Shown here in pieces: positions 1 through 8,239 of a stretch of DNA of 64,000 nucleotides. Numbering within the stretch: the stretch's first letter is position 1; every line of letters begins with the position of its first letter. The stretch comes from Streptomyces sp. HUAS YS2 (GTDB lineage Bacteria > Actinomycetota > Actinomycetes > Streptomycetales > Streptomycetaceae): positions 1,302,001 through 1,366,000 of the forward strand of contig NZ_CP137573.1 of the NCBI RefSeq assembly GCF_033343995.1. Reading direction: 5' to 3'. The translations under genes and the position numbers were made by a program. The notes under the pieces were generated by a model, which saw nothing but the letters and a program-made list of their open reading frames with translations, ran no database searches and was not told the origin of the DNA.

Positions 1-7
1 GAGCGGA

Positions 8-27
8 GCGGCGCAGCTTCGCGCCGC
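8..27. terminator. GC-rich hairpin at window edge
   Basis: Perfect 7-bp inverted repeat GCGGCGC / GCGCCGC around a 6-base loop (AGCTTC). It may be the terminator of a gene lying left of the window. There is no clear T tract, so the role is an inference from position only. Confidence 0.3.
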
Positions 28-78
28 AGCTCGCGGACCGGCACGGGTCAGGGCGAGCACGCCCGGGAGGAAGCCGCC

Positions 79-597
79 GTGTCCGCCGATCTCTCACCCG
101 TCATAGCCGCCGGCACTCGCTGGCTGCTGACCGCCTTCCCGCCCGCCCCGGGCGCGTTCAGCCAGGCCCTGGCCGAGGCCCAGGCCGGTCAGGCCGTCAC
201 CCTTGCAGCCGCTCTGCGGTACCCGACCCCGCTGGACGCACAGCTGCTCCATCTCCTCTCCCCCGGCGGAAGCGCCCGGCTGGACCGGCTGACCGGCGCC
301 GATCACGGCGACGACGCCGATGCCGGCTGGCGGACCTGGGTGGACGAAACCGTCGTCAGCTGGGCCGCCTGTCTCCTCGCGGACCCCACCCTGGCCATGG
401 ACGCCCATCACCTCGCCGATCGCGGCCAGGCAGGGGAGGTCACCCGCCTCACCCGCCCCGGCAACCACGAACACGACGCCGCACCTCTGCTGCGCCACCC
501 CGACCTGCTCGAACCGATCGCCGCCCTCCACCGGGCGTCCCTGCTGGATCTGATGGGTCTGGATCTGCTCGACAACGAGAACGCCACTCTCGGGTAG
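79..597 (+). CDS. hypothetical protein, 172 aa
   Basis: I do not recognise a family. The reading frame has the strong G/C third-position bias of its neighbours and a good ribosome binding site, GGGAGG, 8 bases before the GTG start. The product is soluble, rich in Ala, Leu and Asp, mostly helical in appearance, with no signal peptide, membrane segment or metal motif. The acidic stretch DHGDDADAG near residue 75 is probably a loop. It stands alone, separated from the following minus-strand genes by 67 bases. The overlapping minus-strand frame lacks a matching codon bias and was not chosen. Confidence 0.6.
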   Translation: MSADLSPVIAAGTRWLLTAFPPAPGAFSQALAEAQAGQAVTLAAALRYPTPLDAQLLHLLSPGGSARLDRLTGADHGDDADAGWRTWVDETVVSWAACLLADPTLAMDAHHLADRGQAGEVTRLTRPGNHEHDAAPLLRHPDLLEPIAALHRASLLDLMGLDLLDNENATLG

Positions 598-664
598 GGG
601 CAGCCGACACGGCTCGGAACTCGACGGCATCGGCCTTCTCAGCTGCCGACCTCCCGCCCGTGTC

Positions 665-856
665 TCAGCAGGGGCCCTTGTCCTGGCCCGTGCCGCAAAC
701 CGGGCCGGGGTCCTCGTAGATGGAGATCAGGAAGACGACGAAGGCCACCAGGGCCACCAACGTGCCTATGCGCCACAGCAATTCGACGCGCTTCCGCGCG
801 TCCTCGTCATGCTCGTGCTCGTGATCAGCGTGATCGTCACCGTTGTCGCCGCTCAT
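665..856 (-). CDS. small single-pass membrane protein, 63 aa
   Basis: The start chosen is the ATG at 856, preceded by a purine-rich GAGGGGGGACC that serves as ribosome binding site; a longer upstream frame is Arg-rich and looks non-coding. The N-terminal half is acidic and His-rich (HADHEHEHDED, residues 9-19), followed by one hydrophobic segment at about residues 31-47 (TLVALVAFVVFLISIYE) and a short tail with two Cys (VCGTGQDKGPC). The topology would put the His/Asp-rich part on one side of the membrane and the Cys pair on the other. The His-rich head could bind metal, which is a guess. The family is not recognised. Confidence 0.6.
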   Translation of the reverse strand: MSGDNGDDHADHEHEHDEDARKRVELLWRIGTLVALVAFVVFLISIYEDPGPVCGTGQDKGPC

Positions 857-1038
857 GGTCCCCCCTCGGACGAGTGCAGCGGAGGAATACCCCGAAGGCG
901 CGAGCGGCAACCGCGTCGGCGTGCGGACGGGACGTCCGCGCCCCGGGCCGGCGGCTCGGCGGGGACGTCGTCGGTCCCGGATCGGTCGTCGACGGCCGCC
1001 GGACGAGGTAGCCGCCGACGCGCCGGTTCGGCCGGCCC

Positions 1039-1416
1039 TCACCCTTTCTCTTCCATACGGATGGCACGCCGCAGCTCGTCAGCCGCTTCGCTGCTCGTGC
1101 CTTCGCGCTGCTCCAGCAGTGCAGCGGCAATGGCGTCCAGCTTGCGCTGAACGGCATGTGTGTCACGCCGTTCGGTGTTCTTCAGCAGGGCGAGCAGCAT
1201 GAGGTTGACCGATGTCATGACGTCTCCGGCGAAGATCAGCCAGGACAGCGGCGGGTGCACGAAGTGCAGGGCGATCGTGCCGAGGACCAGGAGCACGCAC
1301 AGGACGTAGAACGGAGGGGAGCTGGTGACGTTCGACGCCCGATCTGCAAACGCGGCGAACCGATCGCTTCCGGCACCGGACCGCTCGGCAGGATGATCAG
1401 TGGTCATGCCCACCAT
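1039..1416 (-). CDS. low-affinity iron permease family protein
   Basis: A 125-aa protein with two hydrophobic segments (about residues 36-53, FYVLCVLLVLGTIALHFV, and 58-79, LSWLIFAGDVMTSVNLMLLALL) followed by a hydrophilic helical tail (NTERRDTHAVQRKLDAIAAALLE). This layout matches the short bacterial members of the 'low affinity iron permease' family (Pfam Iron_permease), named after yeast FET4. Iron transport by the short bacterial proteins is not established, so the name describes the family only. Two starts are possible: ATG at 1416 with AGGAAG very close, or ATG at 1407 (MTTDHPAE), which fits the family equally well. Confidence 0.7.
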   Translation of the reverse strand: MVGMTTDHPAERSGAGSDRFAAFADRASNVTSSPPFYVLCVLLVLGTIALHFVHPPLSWLIFAGDVMTSVNLMLLALLKNTERRDTHAVQRKLDAIAAALLEQREGTSSEAADELRRAIRMEEKG

Positions 1417-1535
1417 GCTTCCTGGACATGACTCATCGCTTCGGGACCATGAGGCTCGGGCGCGCCTCGGCCCGGAGCGTGTGGCGCAAGGTCGGCACCG
1501 CCGTTGTCGTCCAGGGCGGTGCCGCTCTCCTGCCT

Positions 1536-1555
1536 CTAGGTCGTGTCCGGAAAGT
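1536..1555. repeat. left end of IS: CTAG target duplication plus terminal inverted repeat
   Basis: CTAG at 1536-1539 is followed by the terminal repeat GTCGTGTCCGGAAAGT at 1540-1555. It matches the reverse complement of the right end at 14 of 16 positions, and CTAG recurs directly outside the right end. The transposase stop codon overlaps the inner end of this repeat. Confidence 0.85.
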
Positions 1556-2424
1556 CATGGGAGCCAGAGTCGGAGGCAGGCGAGGGTGACCATGGCTTGG
1601 TAGTGGACGGCGCGTTTGTCGTAGCGGGTGGCCAGGGCCCGGTTCTGCTTGAGCCGGCTGAAACAGCGTTCGACAACGTTGCGGCGCCGGTAGGCGGTCC
1701 GGTCGAGGCGGCAGCGGGTCTCGCCGCGGCGGATGCGCCCGTTGATCTGGTCGATCCGCTCCGGGATCGTGCAGGCGATCCCGCGTCGCCTCAGGTAGGC
1801 CCGGATCTTGCGGGCCGAGTAGCCCTTGTCTGCGACCACGCGCTGGGGCCGGGTCCGGGGCCTGCCGGGCCCCGGCCGGGCGACGCGGATCCGGTCCATG
1901 ACCGCCTCGAACTGGGTGCAGTCGTTGACGTTCCCGCCGGTCAGGGTGAAGGCCAGTGGCCGGCCCTGGCCGTCGCAGGCCAGGTGGATCTTGCTGGTCA
2001 GCCCGCCGCGTGATCGGCCGAGTGCCTCGCCTTCCCAGGGCCCCCTTTTCGGGCCCCGGCCGCATGCTGATGCGCGCGGACCGTGGTCGAGTCCACGCAG
2101 ACGATCGACCAGTCGACGGTCCCGACGGCGTCGGAGTGCTGCTGGACGTGGGCCAGCAGCCGGTCCCAGGTGCCGTCGGCGGACCAGTGCCGGAAGCGTT
2201 CGTAGACCGTCTTCCACGGCCCGTACCGCTCGGGCAGGTCACGCCAGGCGGCCCCGGTGGACAGCTTCCAAAGGATCCCGTTGACCACCTGGCGCCGGTC
2301 CCGCACGGGCCGGCCCATACGGCCCGGCGCCAGCAACGGAGCGATCAACGCCCACGACTCATCCGTCAGTTCATGTCGACGCACCACAAACGGAGTAACG
2401 AGCCAACAACTTTACGGACACGGC
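1540..2424 (-). mobile_element. IS5-family insertion sequence (IS427-like group), 885 bp
   Basis: The element is bounded by 16-bp imperfect inverted repeats (1540-1555 and 2409-2424) and flanked by CTAG on both sides, which fits the TA/CTAG target preference of this IS5 subgroup. It carries one transposase split over two frames by a -1 frameshift site. Intact ends, intact target duplication and an unbroken DDE triad suggest recent insertion and possible activity. The right end lies only 10 bases past the stop codon of the DUF6745 gene, so it may have displaced that gene's terminator. No interrupted coding frame is visible on the left flank. Confidence 0.88.
1555..2387 (-). CDS. IS5-family transposase, expressed by programmed -1 frameshift
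   Basis: Frame A (2387 down to 1998, GTG start) carries the N-terminal DUF4096-like domain (HELTDESWALIAPLL) and the first catalytic Asp (D99, CVDST). Frame B (down to 1555) carries the second Asp (GNVNDCTQFE) and the Glu within the Y-(2)-R-(3)-E-(6)-K signature (YRRRNVVERCFSRLK). The frames meet at an A AAA G run (2045-2049 on the plus strand reads CTTTT). A -1 slip on the Lys codon joins ...HAAGARK to RGPWEGEALGRSRGG and gives the usual family sequence, about 277 aa in total. It catalyses cut-and-paste transposition of the element. Confidence 0.88.
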
Positions 2425-2428
2425 CTAG
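2409..2428. repeat. right end of IS: terminal inverted repeat plus CTAG target duplication
   Basis: ACTTTACGGACACGGC (2409-2424) is the right terminal repeat, followed by CTAG at 2425-2428, the second copy of the target duplication. Confidence 0.85.
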
Positions 2429-2434
2429 GCCCCC

Positions 2435-3430
2435 TCACGTCTCCACGAGCGGGCGGTACTCCTCCGGCTGGAGGCCGAACGTCCAGGCGACGCCCTGCCG
2501 CGCCGTCCGGGTCTCCGGGGGCACCCGCAGCCAGTACGTGCGGTACGTGCCGTCGGGTTCGGGCGTGGAGTTGACCACCTCGACCATCGCCACGTCCTCG
2601 TCGTCCGCCAGCGCGATCCGCCACAGGACACCGGTCTCGTCCCGGTGCACCGGCTGGGCGTTCGACTCGGCGAGGTAGCGCTCGTAGCCGTAGAACTCCA
2701 GCATCACACGGCGCAGTTCGGCGTTCCGCTCGGCCCGGATCCGCTCCGGCGTCAGTGCCGCCAGCTCGTCCGGGAAGTCGGACGGGACCGGCATGCCGCG
2801 CCAGGCGTACAGCGCGAAGCCGTCCGCGAAGGCCAGTGCCGGGCCGTCGCCCCGGTCGAGCCGGCCTGCCTCGTCGCGGTGGAGCTCGACGGGGCGTTCG
2901 CAGACGACGGCCACCCGTTCGTACGGCCACCACCAGCCCGCGTGCTCGGCGACCGCCGCGAGTCCGGCGAGGCGGTCGCCCCGCCCGTCGAACGCGGCCA
3001 GCCAGGCGGCGTCGTGCTGTCCGAGGACCGCGTCCAGCAGCACCAGCCGCGCCCGGTCGGGCTCGGGCCCGTCCGTCACCCCGTCGCGTATCCGGTCCGC
3101 GAGCGCGCGCGTGGTGTCCCACAGCATCGCGCCCGTCGCCGACCAGTGCGCGGTCCAGCCCCCGGGCCCCAGTTCGTCGTGGACGCGGCGGCGCTCGTCG
3201 GCCCAGGGCCGGGTGCGCACCTCGTCCCGCACCGAACGGCCTTGGTCCGTCAGCTCCTTCACCAGTTCTACGGCCTCCCGGGGCGAGTCCGCCCACCGGA
3301 TCTCCTGCGGTTCCGGCAGGCCCGCGAGGCGGTAGGCGAGCCGTACGCCCTCCTCGGCGGAGGCCCGGTCGGCCGGTCCGGTCGCGGCGGCCACGGCCCG
3401 CCACTTGTCCACCGGCAGCGTGTCGTTCAT
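2435..3430 (-). CDS. DUF6745 domain-containing protein
   Basis: About 331 aa from the ATG at 3430; the longer upstream frame overlaps the neighbouring small gene and was rejected. The N-terminus (DKWRAVAAATGPADRASAEEGVRLAYRLAGLPEPQEIRWADSP, written here as a pattern of W, helix, then GLPEP) and the C-terminus (YWLRVPPETRTARQGVAWTFG) are the hallmark ends of DUF6745 as I know it. No catalytic site is obvious. Trp-rich stretches (HAGWWWPYERV) and an acidic core suggest a soluble protein. It forms a two-gene operon with the small protein 23 bases upstream, and that pair is divergent from the STM4015-STM4011 cassette. The function of the family is unknown. An IS element sits directly downstream. 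Confidence 0.8.
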   Translation of the reverse strand: MNDTLPVDKWRAVAAATGPADRASAEEGVRLAYRLAGLPEPQEIRWADSPREAVELVKELTDQGRSVRDEVRTRPWADERRRVHDELGPGGWTAHWSATGAMLWDTTRALADRIRDGVTDGPEPDRARLVLLDAVLGQHDAAWLAAFDGRGDRLAGLAAVAEHAGWWWPYERVAVVCERPVELHRDEAGRLDRGDGPALAFADGFALYAWRGMPVPSDFPDELAALTPERIRAERNAELRRVMLEFYGYERYLAESNAQPVHRDETGVLWRIALADDEDVAMVEVVNSTPEPDGTYRTYWLRVPPETRTARQGVAWTFGLQPEEYRPLVET

Positions 3431-3453
3431 CCTCGTCTCCCCCTGTCGTTCCC

Positions 3454-3780
3454 TCAGTCCGCCACGACGCGGTACGCGCCCGGCACGTATTCGCGCTGCC
3501 GCACCACCCGGTACCAGCCCTTCGGCAGGGCTATCGGCGCATGCTCCTCGTGCACCAGACGGCCGCCCTCCGGCAGTTCGAGCAGCAGTGGCCCCCACGG
3601 ACCCGGCTCGCGCACCAGCCGGCCCCGGGACGGAACGGCGTGCGCATGCCCGGTGACCTCGCCGAGCGCCAGCACCAGCCGGCCCCGCGCGTCCCTCGGC
3701 TCCCCCTGCCGGTCCTTCACGTGCGGCGGTACGGCGTCCTCCGCCGCGGGCACGAGCAGTACGTCTCCCTGCCGGTACAT
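3454..3780 (-). CDS. small conserved DUF6745-partner protein, 108 aa
   Basis: Start taken at the ATG at 3780 (MYRQGDVLLVP) with GGGGAGAG before it. Visible landmarks are QGDVLL at the N-terminus, GEVTGHAHAV in the middle (residues about 48-57), HEEHAPIALPKGWY and VVRQREYVPGAYRVVAD at the end. I recall this pattern (RQGDV...GExTGHAH...HxEHxPIxL...G.Y.V..QREY) from small proteins encoded next to DUF6745 genes in many bacteria. The conserved His residues could form a metal or ligand site in a small beta barrel; this is inference. The gene is co-transcribed with DUF6745 and divergent from the radical SAM cassette, so a link between the two units is plausible but unproven. Confidence 0.75.
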   Translation of the reverse strand: MYRQGDVLLVPAAEDAVPPHVKDRQGEPRDARGRLVLALGEVTGHAHAVPSRGRLVREPGPWGPLLLELPEGGRLVHEEHAPIALPKGWYRVVRQREYVPGAYRVVAD

Positions 3781-3937
3781 GGCTCTCCCCTCCCCGCCCG
3801 GCGGCACGATGCCCCGGGCACGTCAACGACGCTAGGGGCAGGGTCTGACAACGCGCTGTCGGAGGCGCTTGGTACAACTGCTCGCATCAGCCGATCAACG
3901 CCGCCCGCCGGGGGCGGCCGGTGACTGGAGAGCTCTC

Positions 3938-4897
3938 ATGACCATTGGGTCCCCCCTGCAGCAGCTGAGCGGACTGCCCGTGTTCGACTTCCCGGAGCCC
4001 GGCAGCACGGTCCCGCTCCCGGAGGCCGATGCGGTGGCCTGGCGCATCTCGGGCCCCACGTACCGGGACGGGGACGACGAGGACTGGGACCAGATCTTCG
4101 ACCGGTTCCTGGCGCAGGTCGACACGAAGCGGGTCCGCGCGCTGGTCGTCGGCGGCTGGGAGGACGCGTACGACACCAGCTCGGCCGAGATCGTCACCCG
4201 GCTGATCGCCGCCAACTCCCGGCTCACCGGGATCGAAGGGCTCTTCCTCGGCGACATGACCTACGAGGACTGCGAGATCTCCTGGATCCAGCAGAGCGAT
4301 GTGACGCCGCTGCTCAACGCGTACCCGGGGCTGAAGGGCTTCGGCGTGCGCGGCGGTTCGGGGCTCGGCTTCGAGGCGATCCGGCACACCGCGCTGGAGA
4401 CGCTCATCGTCGAGTCGGGCGGTCTGGGCGCGGAGGTGGTGCGCGGCATCGCGGGCAGCGACCTGCCCTCCCTGGTGAACCTCGAACTGTGGCTCGGCAC
4501 CGACGAGTACGGCGCGGACAGCGTGCCCGGCGACCTCGCCCCGCTGCTCGCCGGCACGAACTTCCCGTCCCTGCGTCACCTCGGCCTGCGCAACAGCGTC
4601 ATCCAGGACGAGATCGCCGAGGCCATGGCGGGCGCGCCCGTGGTCGCCCGGCTCGAGCACCTGGACCTGTCGATGGGCACGCTCGGCGACCTGGGCGCGG
4701 TGGCGCTGCTCGGCGGCCAGCCGCTGACGCACCTGTCCTCGCTCGACCTCTCGCACCACTATCTGTCCGAGGAGATGACCGAGCGGGTCGTCGACGCGCT
4801 CGCGCCGCACGGCGTCCGGGTCGTCGTGGACGACCCTCAGCAGGCCGAGGACTGGGGCGACGGCGAGGGCCACCGGTACGTCGCGGTCGGCGAATGA
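3938..4897 (+). CDS. STM4015 family protein (leucine-rich repeats)
   Basis: 319 aa from the ATG at 3938, with GGAG a few bases upstream; the frame is open further upstream but lacks a ribosome binding site. The N-terminal part (GLPVFDFPEP, VAWRISGPTYRDGDDEDWDQ) is followed by about six leucine-rich units such as LPSLVNLELWL, FPSLRHLGLRNSVIQDEIAEAM, VARLEHLDLSMGTLGDLGAVAL and LTHLSSLDLSHHYLSEE. The length and landmarks fit the STM4015 family named after Salmonella. Leucine-rich repeats usually bind a protein or peptide, so it may be the substrate-binding or scaffold part of the cassette. Its stop overlaps the start of the next gene (ATGA). Confidence 0.85.
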   Translation: MTIGSPLQQLSGLPVFDFPEPGSTVPLPEADAVAWRISGPTYRDGDDEDWDQIFDRFLAQVDTKRVRALVVGGWEDAYDTSSAEIVTRLIAANSRLTGIEGLFLGDMTYEDCEISWIQQSDVTPLLNAYPGLKGFGVRGGSGLGFEAIRHTALETLIVESGGLGAEVVRGIAGSDLPSLVNLELWLGTDEYGADSVPGDLAPLLAGTNFPSLRHLGLRNSVIQDEIAEAMAGAPVVARLEHLDLSMGTLGDLGAVALLGGQPLTHLSSLDLSHHYLSEEMTERVVDALAPHGVRVVVDDPQQAEDWGDGEGHRYVAVGE

Positions 4898-6060
4898 CCG
4901 CCGCCCCGCGCCTCGTCGTCGTCGGCAATCCGGAGAACCGGCGGGTCGCGTTCTTCCGGGACGCGGTACGGGCCGCCGGCCTGCCGGAGGCCCGGGTCGT
5001 GCCGTGGCTCGACGTGGTGCGGGGCACGGCGCGCTTCGGCGCGGGCGAGGCCGTACGGCTCGACTCCCCCGGTGAGCACCCGGAGGTCGACCGGCTGCTG
5101 CGCGGTGTCGCCGACCCGACCCGCGTCGAGGGCAGCGGCCGCTGGTACGCGCGGTTCACCGCCGCCGTGTCCGGTCTCGCCGCCGAGGCGGCCGCGGCGG
5201 GCGCGGTGCTGCTCGACGACCCGGCGGATCTGGCGATGCTGTTCGACAAGCGGCTGACCCACGGACTGCTGCGCACGGCCGGCGTGCCGGTACCGGACTC
5301 CCCGACATCGGGGCCCGCCGCCCCGGCGGTCACCGGTTGGGACGACGTACGGGCGCTGATGGCGCGGGACGGGCTGCGCCGGGTGTTCGTGAAGCTCGCG
5401 CACGGCTCCTCCGCCTCGGGGGTGCTCGCAGTGGAGACCGCGGGCACGGGCCGGGTCCAGGCCACCACCTCGGTCGAACGCGGCCCGGACGGCGCGCTGT
5501 TCAACTCGCTGTGGGTGCGCCGCTACACGAGCGAGGCCGAGGTCGGCGCGATCGTCGACGCGCTGGCGCCGGACGGGCTGCACGTCGAGCGCTGGCTGCC
5601 GAAGGCGGCGCAGGGCGGCCGCAGCGCCGATCTGCGGGTGGTGGTGATCGGCGGACGGGCCACCCACGCCCTCGTCCGGACCAGCCGCTCCCCGCTGACC
5701 AACCTCCATCTCGGCGGCGCCCGGGGCGATCTGGACGCGGCGCGCACGGCGGTCGCCGCCGCGGGCAGCCGGTGGGCGGACGCGCTCGGTGTGTGCGAGC
5801 GGGCCGCCGCCGCCTTTCCCGGCACCCGCTGTGTGGGCGTCGATCTGCTGCCCTCGACCGGCTGGCGGCGCTTCGCCGTCGGCGAGGTCAACGCCTTCGG
5901 CGACCTGCTGCCCGGGCTGACGGGCCTGCCGGGCAGCGGCGCCGAGGGCCTCGACACGTACGCGGCCCAGGTCGCCTCTCTGACCGAAGCCCACCGCACC
6001 ACGCGCACGGCCCACACCGCCCGTACCACCCGCACCACCACAGGAACACCCCGGTCATGA
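4894..6060 (+). CDS. STM4014 family protein (ATP-grasp-like)
   Basis: 388 aa, beginning inside the stop of the LRR gene (ATGA at 4894) and ending in the next overlap. The N-terminal segment (LVVVGNPENRRVAFFRDAVRAAGL) resembles a pre-ATP-grasp Rossmann-like domain. The middle has ATP-grasp style strands: VFVKLAHGSSASGVLAVE (Lys plus a Gly/Ser-rich loop), then VERWLPKA, DLRVVVIGGRATHALVRTS and GVDLLPS...VGEVNAFGDLLPG, where the Glu-Val-Asn would bind metal-ATP. Such enzymes join a carboxylate to an amine or thiol through an acyl phosphate, but the substrate here is unknown. The Thr/Arg/His-rich C-terminal tail of about 25 residues looks disordered. Confidence 0.82.
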   Translation: MTAAPRLVVVGNPENRRVAFFRDAVRAAGLPEARVVPWLDVVRGTARFGAGEAVRLDSPGEHPEVDRLLRGVADPTRVEGSGRWYARFTAAVSGLAAEAAAAGAVLLDDPADLAMLFDKRLTHGLLRTAGVPVPDSPTSGPAAPAVTGWDDVRALMARDGLRRVFVKLAHGSSASGVLAVETAGTGRVQATTSVERGPDGALFNSLWVRRYTSEAEVGAIVDALAPDGLHVERWLPKAAQGGRSADLRVVVIGGRATHALVRTSRSPLTNLHLGGARGDLDAARTAVAAAGSRWADALGVCERAAAAFPGTRCVGVDLLPSTGWRRFAVGEVNAFGDLLPGLTGLPGSGAEGLDTYAAQVASLTEAHRTTRTAHTARTTRTTTGTPRS

Positions 6061-6902
6061 ACGCGAACGCGCAAGCACCCCTGGACATGAACGAGATCGT
6101 GGGCACCCACGACCTCCTCCTCATGACGCTCGACACCCTCCGCCACGACGTCGCCGACGAGCTCGCCGCCGCCGGCCGCATCCCGAATCTCGCCCGCCAC
6201 CTGCCCGGCGGCCGCTGGGAGCGCCGACACGCCCCCGGGAGCTTCACGTACGCCTCCCACCAGGCGATGTTCGCCGGCTTCCTGCCGACCCCCGCCTCCC
6301 CCGGCCCGCATCCGCGACTGTTCGCCGCCCGGTTCGCGGGCAGCGAGACCACCGCAGGCGGCACCTTCGTGTACGACACCCCGGACCTGGTCTCCGGGCT
6401 CGCGCGGCAGAGCTACCGCACGGTGTGCGTCGGCGGGGTGGGCTTCTTCAACCGGCAGGGGCCGCTCGGCTCGGTGCTGCCCGGCCTGTTCCAGGAGAGC
6501 CACTGGGAGCCTGAGTTCGGCGTCGCCTCCCCGACCTCCTTCGAGGCGCAGGTCGCCCGGGCCGAGGAGGTCGTGTCCGCGCTGCCCGCCGACGAGAGGC
6601 TCTTCCTGTTCGTCAACGTGGCCGCGCTGCACCAGCCGAACTGGTTCCATCTGCCCGGCGCGACGCGCGAGGCAGGGGACTCCCGAGCCACCCACGCGGC
6701 GGCGCTGGAGTACGTGGACCGGCACGTCGGCCGGCTTTTCGCTGCGATGAGCAGCCGTCGCCGCTGCTTCGCGATCGTCTGTTCCGACCACGGCACGGCG
6801 TACGGGGAGGACGGCTTCACCGGCCACCGCATCGGCCACGAGTCCGTGTGGACCGTCCCGTACGCGCAGTTCTTCCTGGACGGGCCGGAGGCGACCGCGT
6901 GA
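6057..6902 (+). CDS. STM4013/SEN3800 family hydrolase (sulfatase/alkaline-phosphatase fold)
   Basis: 281 aa, coupled to the previous gene by ATGA at 6057. The alkaline-phosphatase-superfamily layout is visible: a metal Asp early (LMTLDTLRHD, D26), a possible Thr/Ser nucleophile region (GSFTYASHQAMFAG, residues about 62-75), and the late metal ligands CSDHGTAYGE (D244, H245) and GHRIGHE (H257, H261). There is no sulfatase CxPxR signature and no signal peptide, so the protein is cytoplasmic and unlikely to be a formylglycine sulfatase. A phosphatase, phosphodiesterase or phosphotransfer role fits better. It is short next to typical sulfatases (over 400 aa). The substrate is unknown. Confidence 0.84.
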   Translation: MNANAQAPLDMNEIVGTHDLLLMTLDTLRHDVADELAAAGRIPNLARHLPGGRWERRHAPGSFTYASHQAMFAGFLPTPASPGPHPRLFAARFAGSETTAGGTFVYDTPDLVSGLARQSYRTVCVGGVGFFNRQGPLGSVLPGLFQESHWEPEFGVASPTSFEAQVARAEEVVSALPADERLFLFVNVAALHQPNWFHLPGATREAGDSRATHAAALEYVDRHVGRLFAAMSSRRRCFAIVCSDHGTAYGEDGFTGHRIGHESVWTVPYAQFFLDGPEATA

Positions 6903-8233
6903 ACGCGCATCAGCCGCCCCGCCCGTACACGAGCTACGTCTACGCCTACCCGCACAAGACCGCGTACCGTCCGCTCCCGGACCGGCCCGCACTCACCGGT
7001 CTCTGGGCGGGCGAGCCGAAGGACGCGCTCTCGCTCTATCTGCACATCCCGTTCTGCGAGGTGCGCTGCGGCTTCTGCAATCTGTTCACCCGGATCGGCG
7101 CCCCGGACGAGCTGACCACCCGCTATCTCGACGCGCTCGACCGGCAGGCGACGGCGGTCCGGGACGCGCTCGGCGACGCGTCGCCGGTCCGGTTCGCGAC
7201 GGCCGCCTTCGGCGGCGGCACGCCGACCTACCTCACGGCCGGCGAGCTGGAGCGGCTCTGCGACATCGCCGAGCGGCGGATGGGCGCGGACCTGCGCGCC
7301 GTCCCGCTGTCCGTCGAGTCGTCCCCCGCGACGGCGACCGCGGACCGGCTCGCGGTGCTCGCGGACCGCGGCGCGACCCGGCTGAGCCTGGGCGTGCAGA
7401 GCTTCGTCGAGGCCGAGGCGCGGGCGGCGGTCCGTCCGCAGCGCCGCGCCGACGTGGAGGCGGCACTCGGCCGCATCCGGGACAGCGGCGTCCCGGTCCT
7501 CAACATCGATCTGATCTACGGCATCGACGGGCAGACCGAGTCGACCTGGCGGCACTCGCTCGACGCGGCGCTCGCCTGGCGGCCCGAGGAGCTGTATCTC
7601 TACCCGCTCTACATACGCCCGCTGACCGGCCTCGGCCGGCTCGGTCCCGCCGCCGACCGGGCCTGGGACGAGCAGCGGCTGCGGCTGTACCGGTACGGCC
7701 GGGACCATCTCCTCGGACACGGCTACGAGCAGGTGTCGATGCGGATGTTCCGGCGCGCGGACGCCCCGCCGCAGGGTCCGGACGATCACGCCTGCCAGAC
7801 GGACGGGATGATCGGACTCGGCTGCGGCGCCCGTTCGTACACGTCCTCGCTGCACTACTCCTTCGACTACGCGGTCGACATGCGGGAGATCCGCGCGATC
7901 ATCGACGCGTACACGGCGACGGCCGACTTCTCCCGCGCCGAGGTGGGCCGCCGGGTCGACTCCGGCGAGGCCCGGCGCCGCCATCTGCTGCAGTCGCTGC
8001 TCCAGGCGGAGGGGATGCCGCTCGACGGGTACGCGGAGCGGTTCGGCTCCTCGCCCTTCGCGGACTTCCCGGCGGAGCTGGCCCGGTTCGAGGCGCTGGG
8101 CTGGCTGGACGCGGACGCGCCGGCGGGCCTGCTGCGGCTGTCGGACGAGGGGCTCGCGCATTCGGACGGGCTCGGGCCCGAGCTGTTCTCGTCCGGGGTA
8201 CGGGCGGCCATGGCCGCGTACGAGGCGAAGTAG
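6899..8233 (+). CDS. STM4012 family radical SAM protein (HemN-like)
   Basis: 444 aa from a GTG start overlapping the previous stop (GTGA at 6899). The radical SAM cluster motif CEVRCGFC is at C53, C57 and C60, followed by the SAM-binding GGGTPT and the HemN-like LSLGVQSF...DLIYGI(DG)Q(T) elements. The C-terminal part (about 330-440) resembles the HemW/coproporphyrinogen oxidase-like accessory domain. Members of this family accompany STM4011, STM4013, STM4014 and STM4015, so it is unlikely to be a haem enzyme. It probably makes a radical-based change on the cassette's product; the reaction is unknown. Confidence 0.88.
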   Translation: MNAHQPPRPYTSYVYAYPHKTAYRPLPDRPALTGLWAGEPKDALSLYLHIPFCEVRCGFCNLFTRIGAPDELTTRYLDALDRQATAVRDALGDASPVRFATAAFGGGTPTYLTAGELERLCDIAERRMGADLRAVPLSVESSPATATADRLAVLADRGATRLSLGVQSFVEAEARAAVRPQRRADVEAALGRIRDSGVPVLNIDLIYGIDGQTESTWRHSLDAALAWRPEELYLYPLYIRPLTGLGRLGPAADRAWDEQRLRLYRYGRDHLLGHGYEQVSMRMFRRADAPPQGPDDHACQTDGMIGLGCGARSYTSSLHYSFDYAVDMREIRAIIDAYTATADFSRAEVGRRVDSGEARRRHLLQSLLQAEGMPLDGYAERFGSSPFADFPAELARFEALGWLDADAPAGLLRLSDEGLAHSDGLGPELFSSGVRAAMAAYEAK

Positions 8234-8239
8234 AGGCGC

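Noticed and set aside
1417..1535. Gene disrupted by the insertion sequence
   Set aside because: Joining both flanks across one CTAG copy gives no recognisable continuous coding frame.
6057..6902. Formylglycine-dependent sulfatase
   Set aside because: No CxPxR or SxPxR signature and the protein is far too short; only the general alkaline-phosphatase-type metal site is seen.
6899..8233. Coproporphyrinogen III oxidase (HemN/HemW)
   Set aside because: The sequence is HemN-like, but the gene sits within the STM4011-4015 cassette and no haem genes are nearby.
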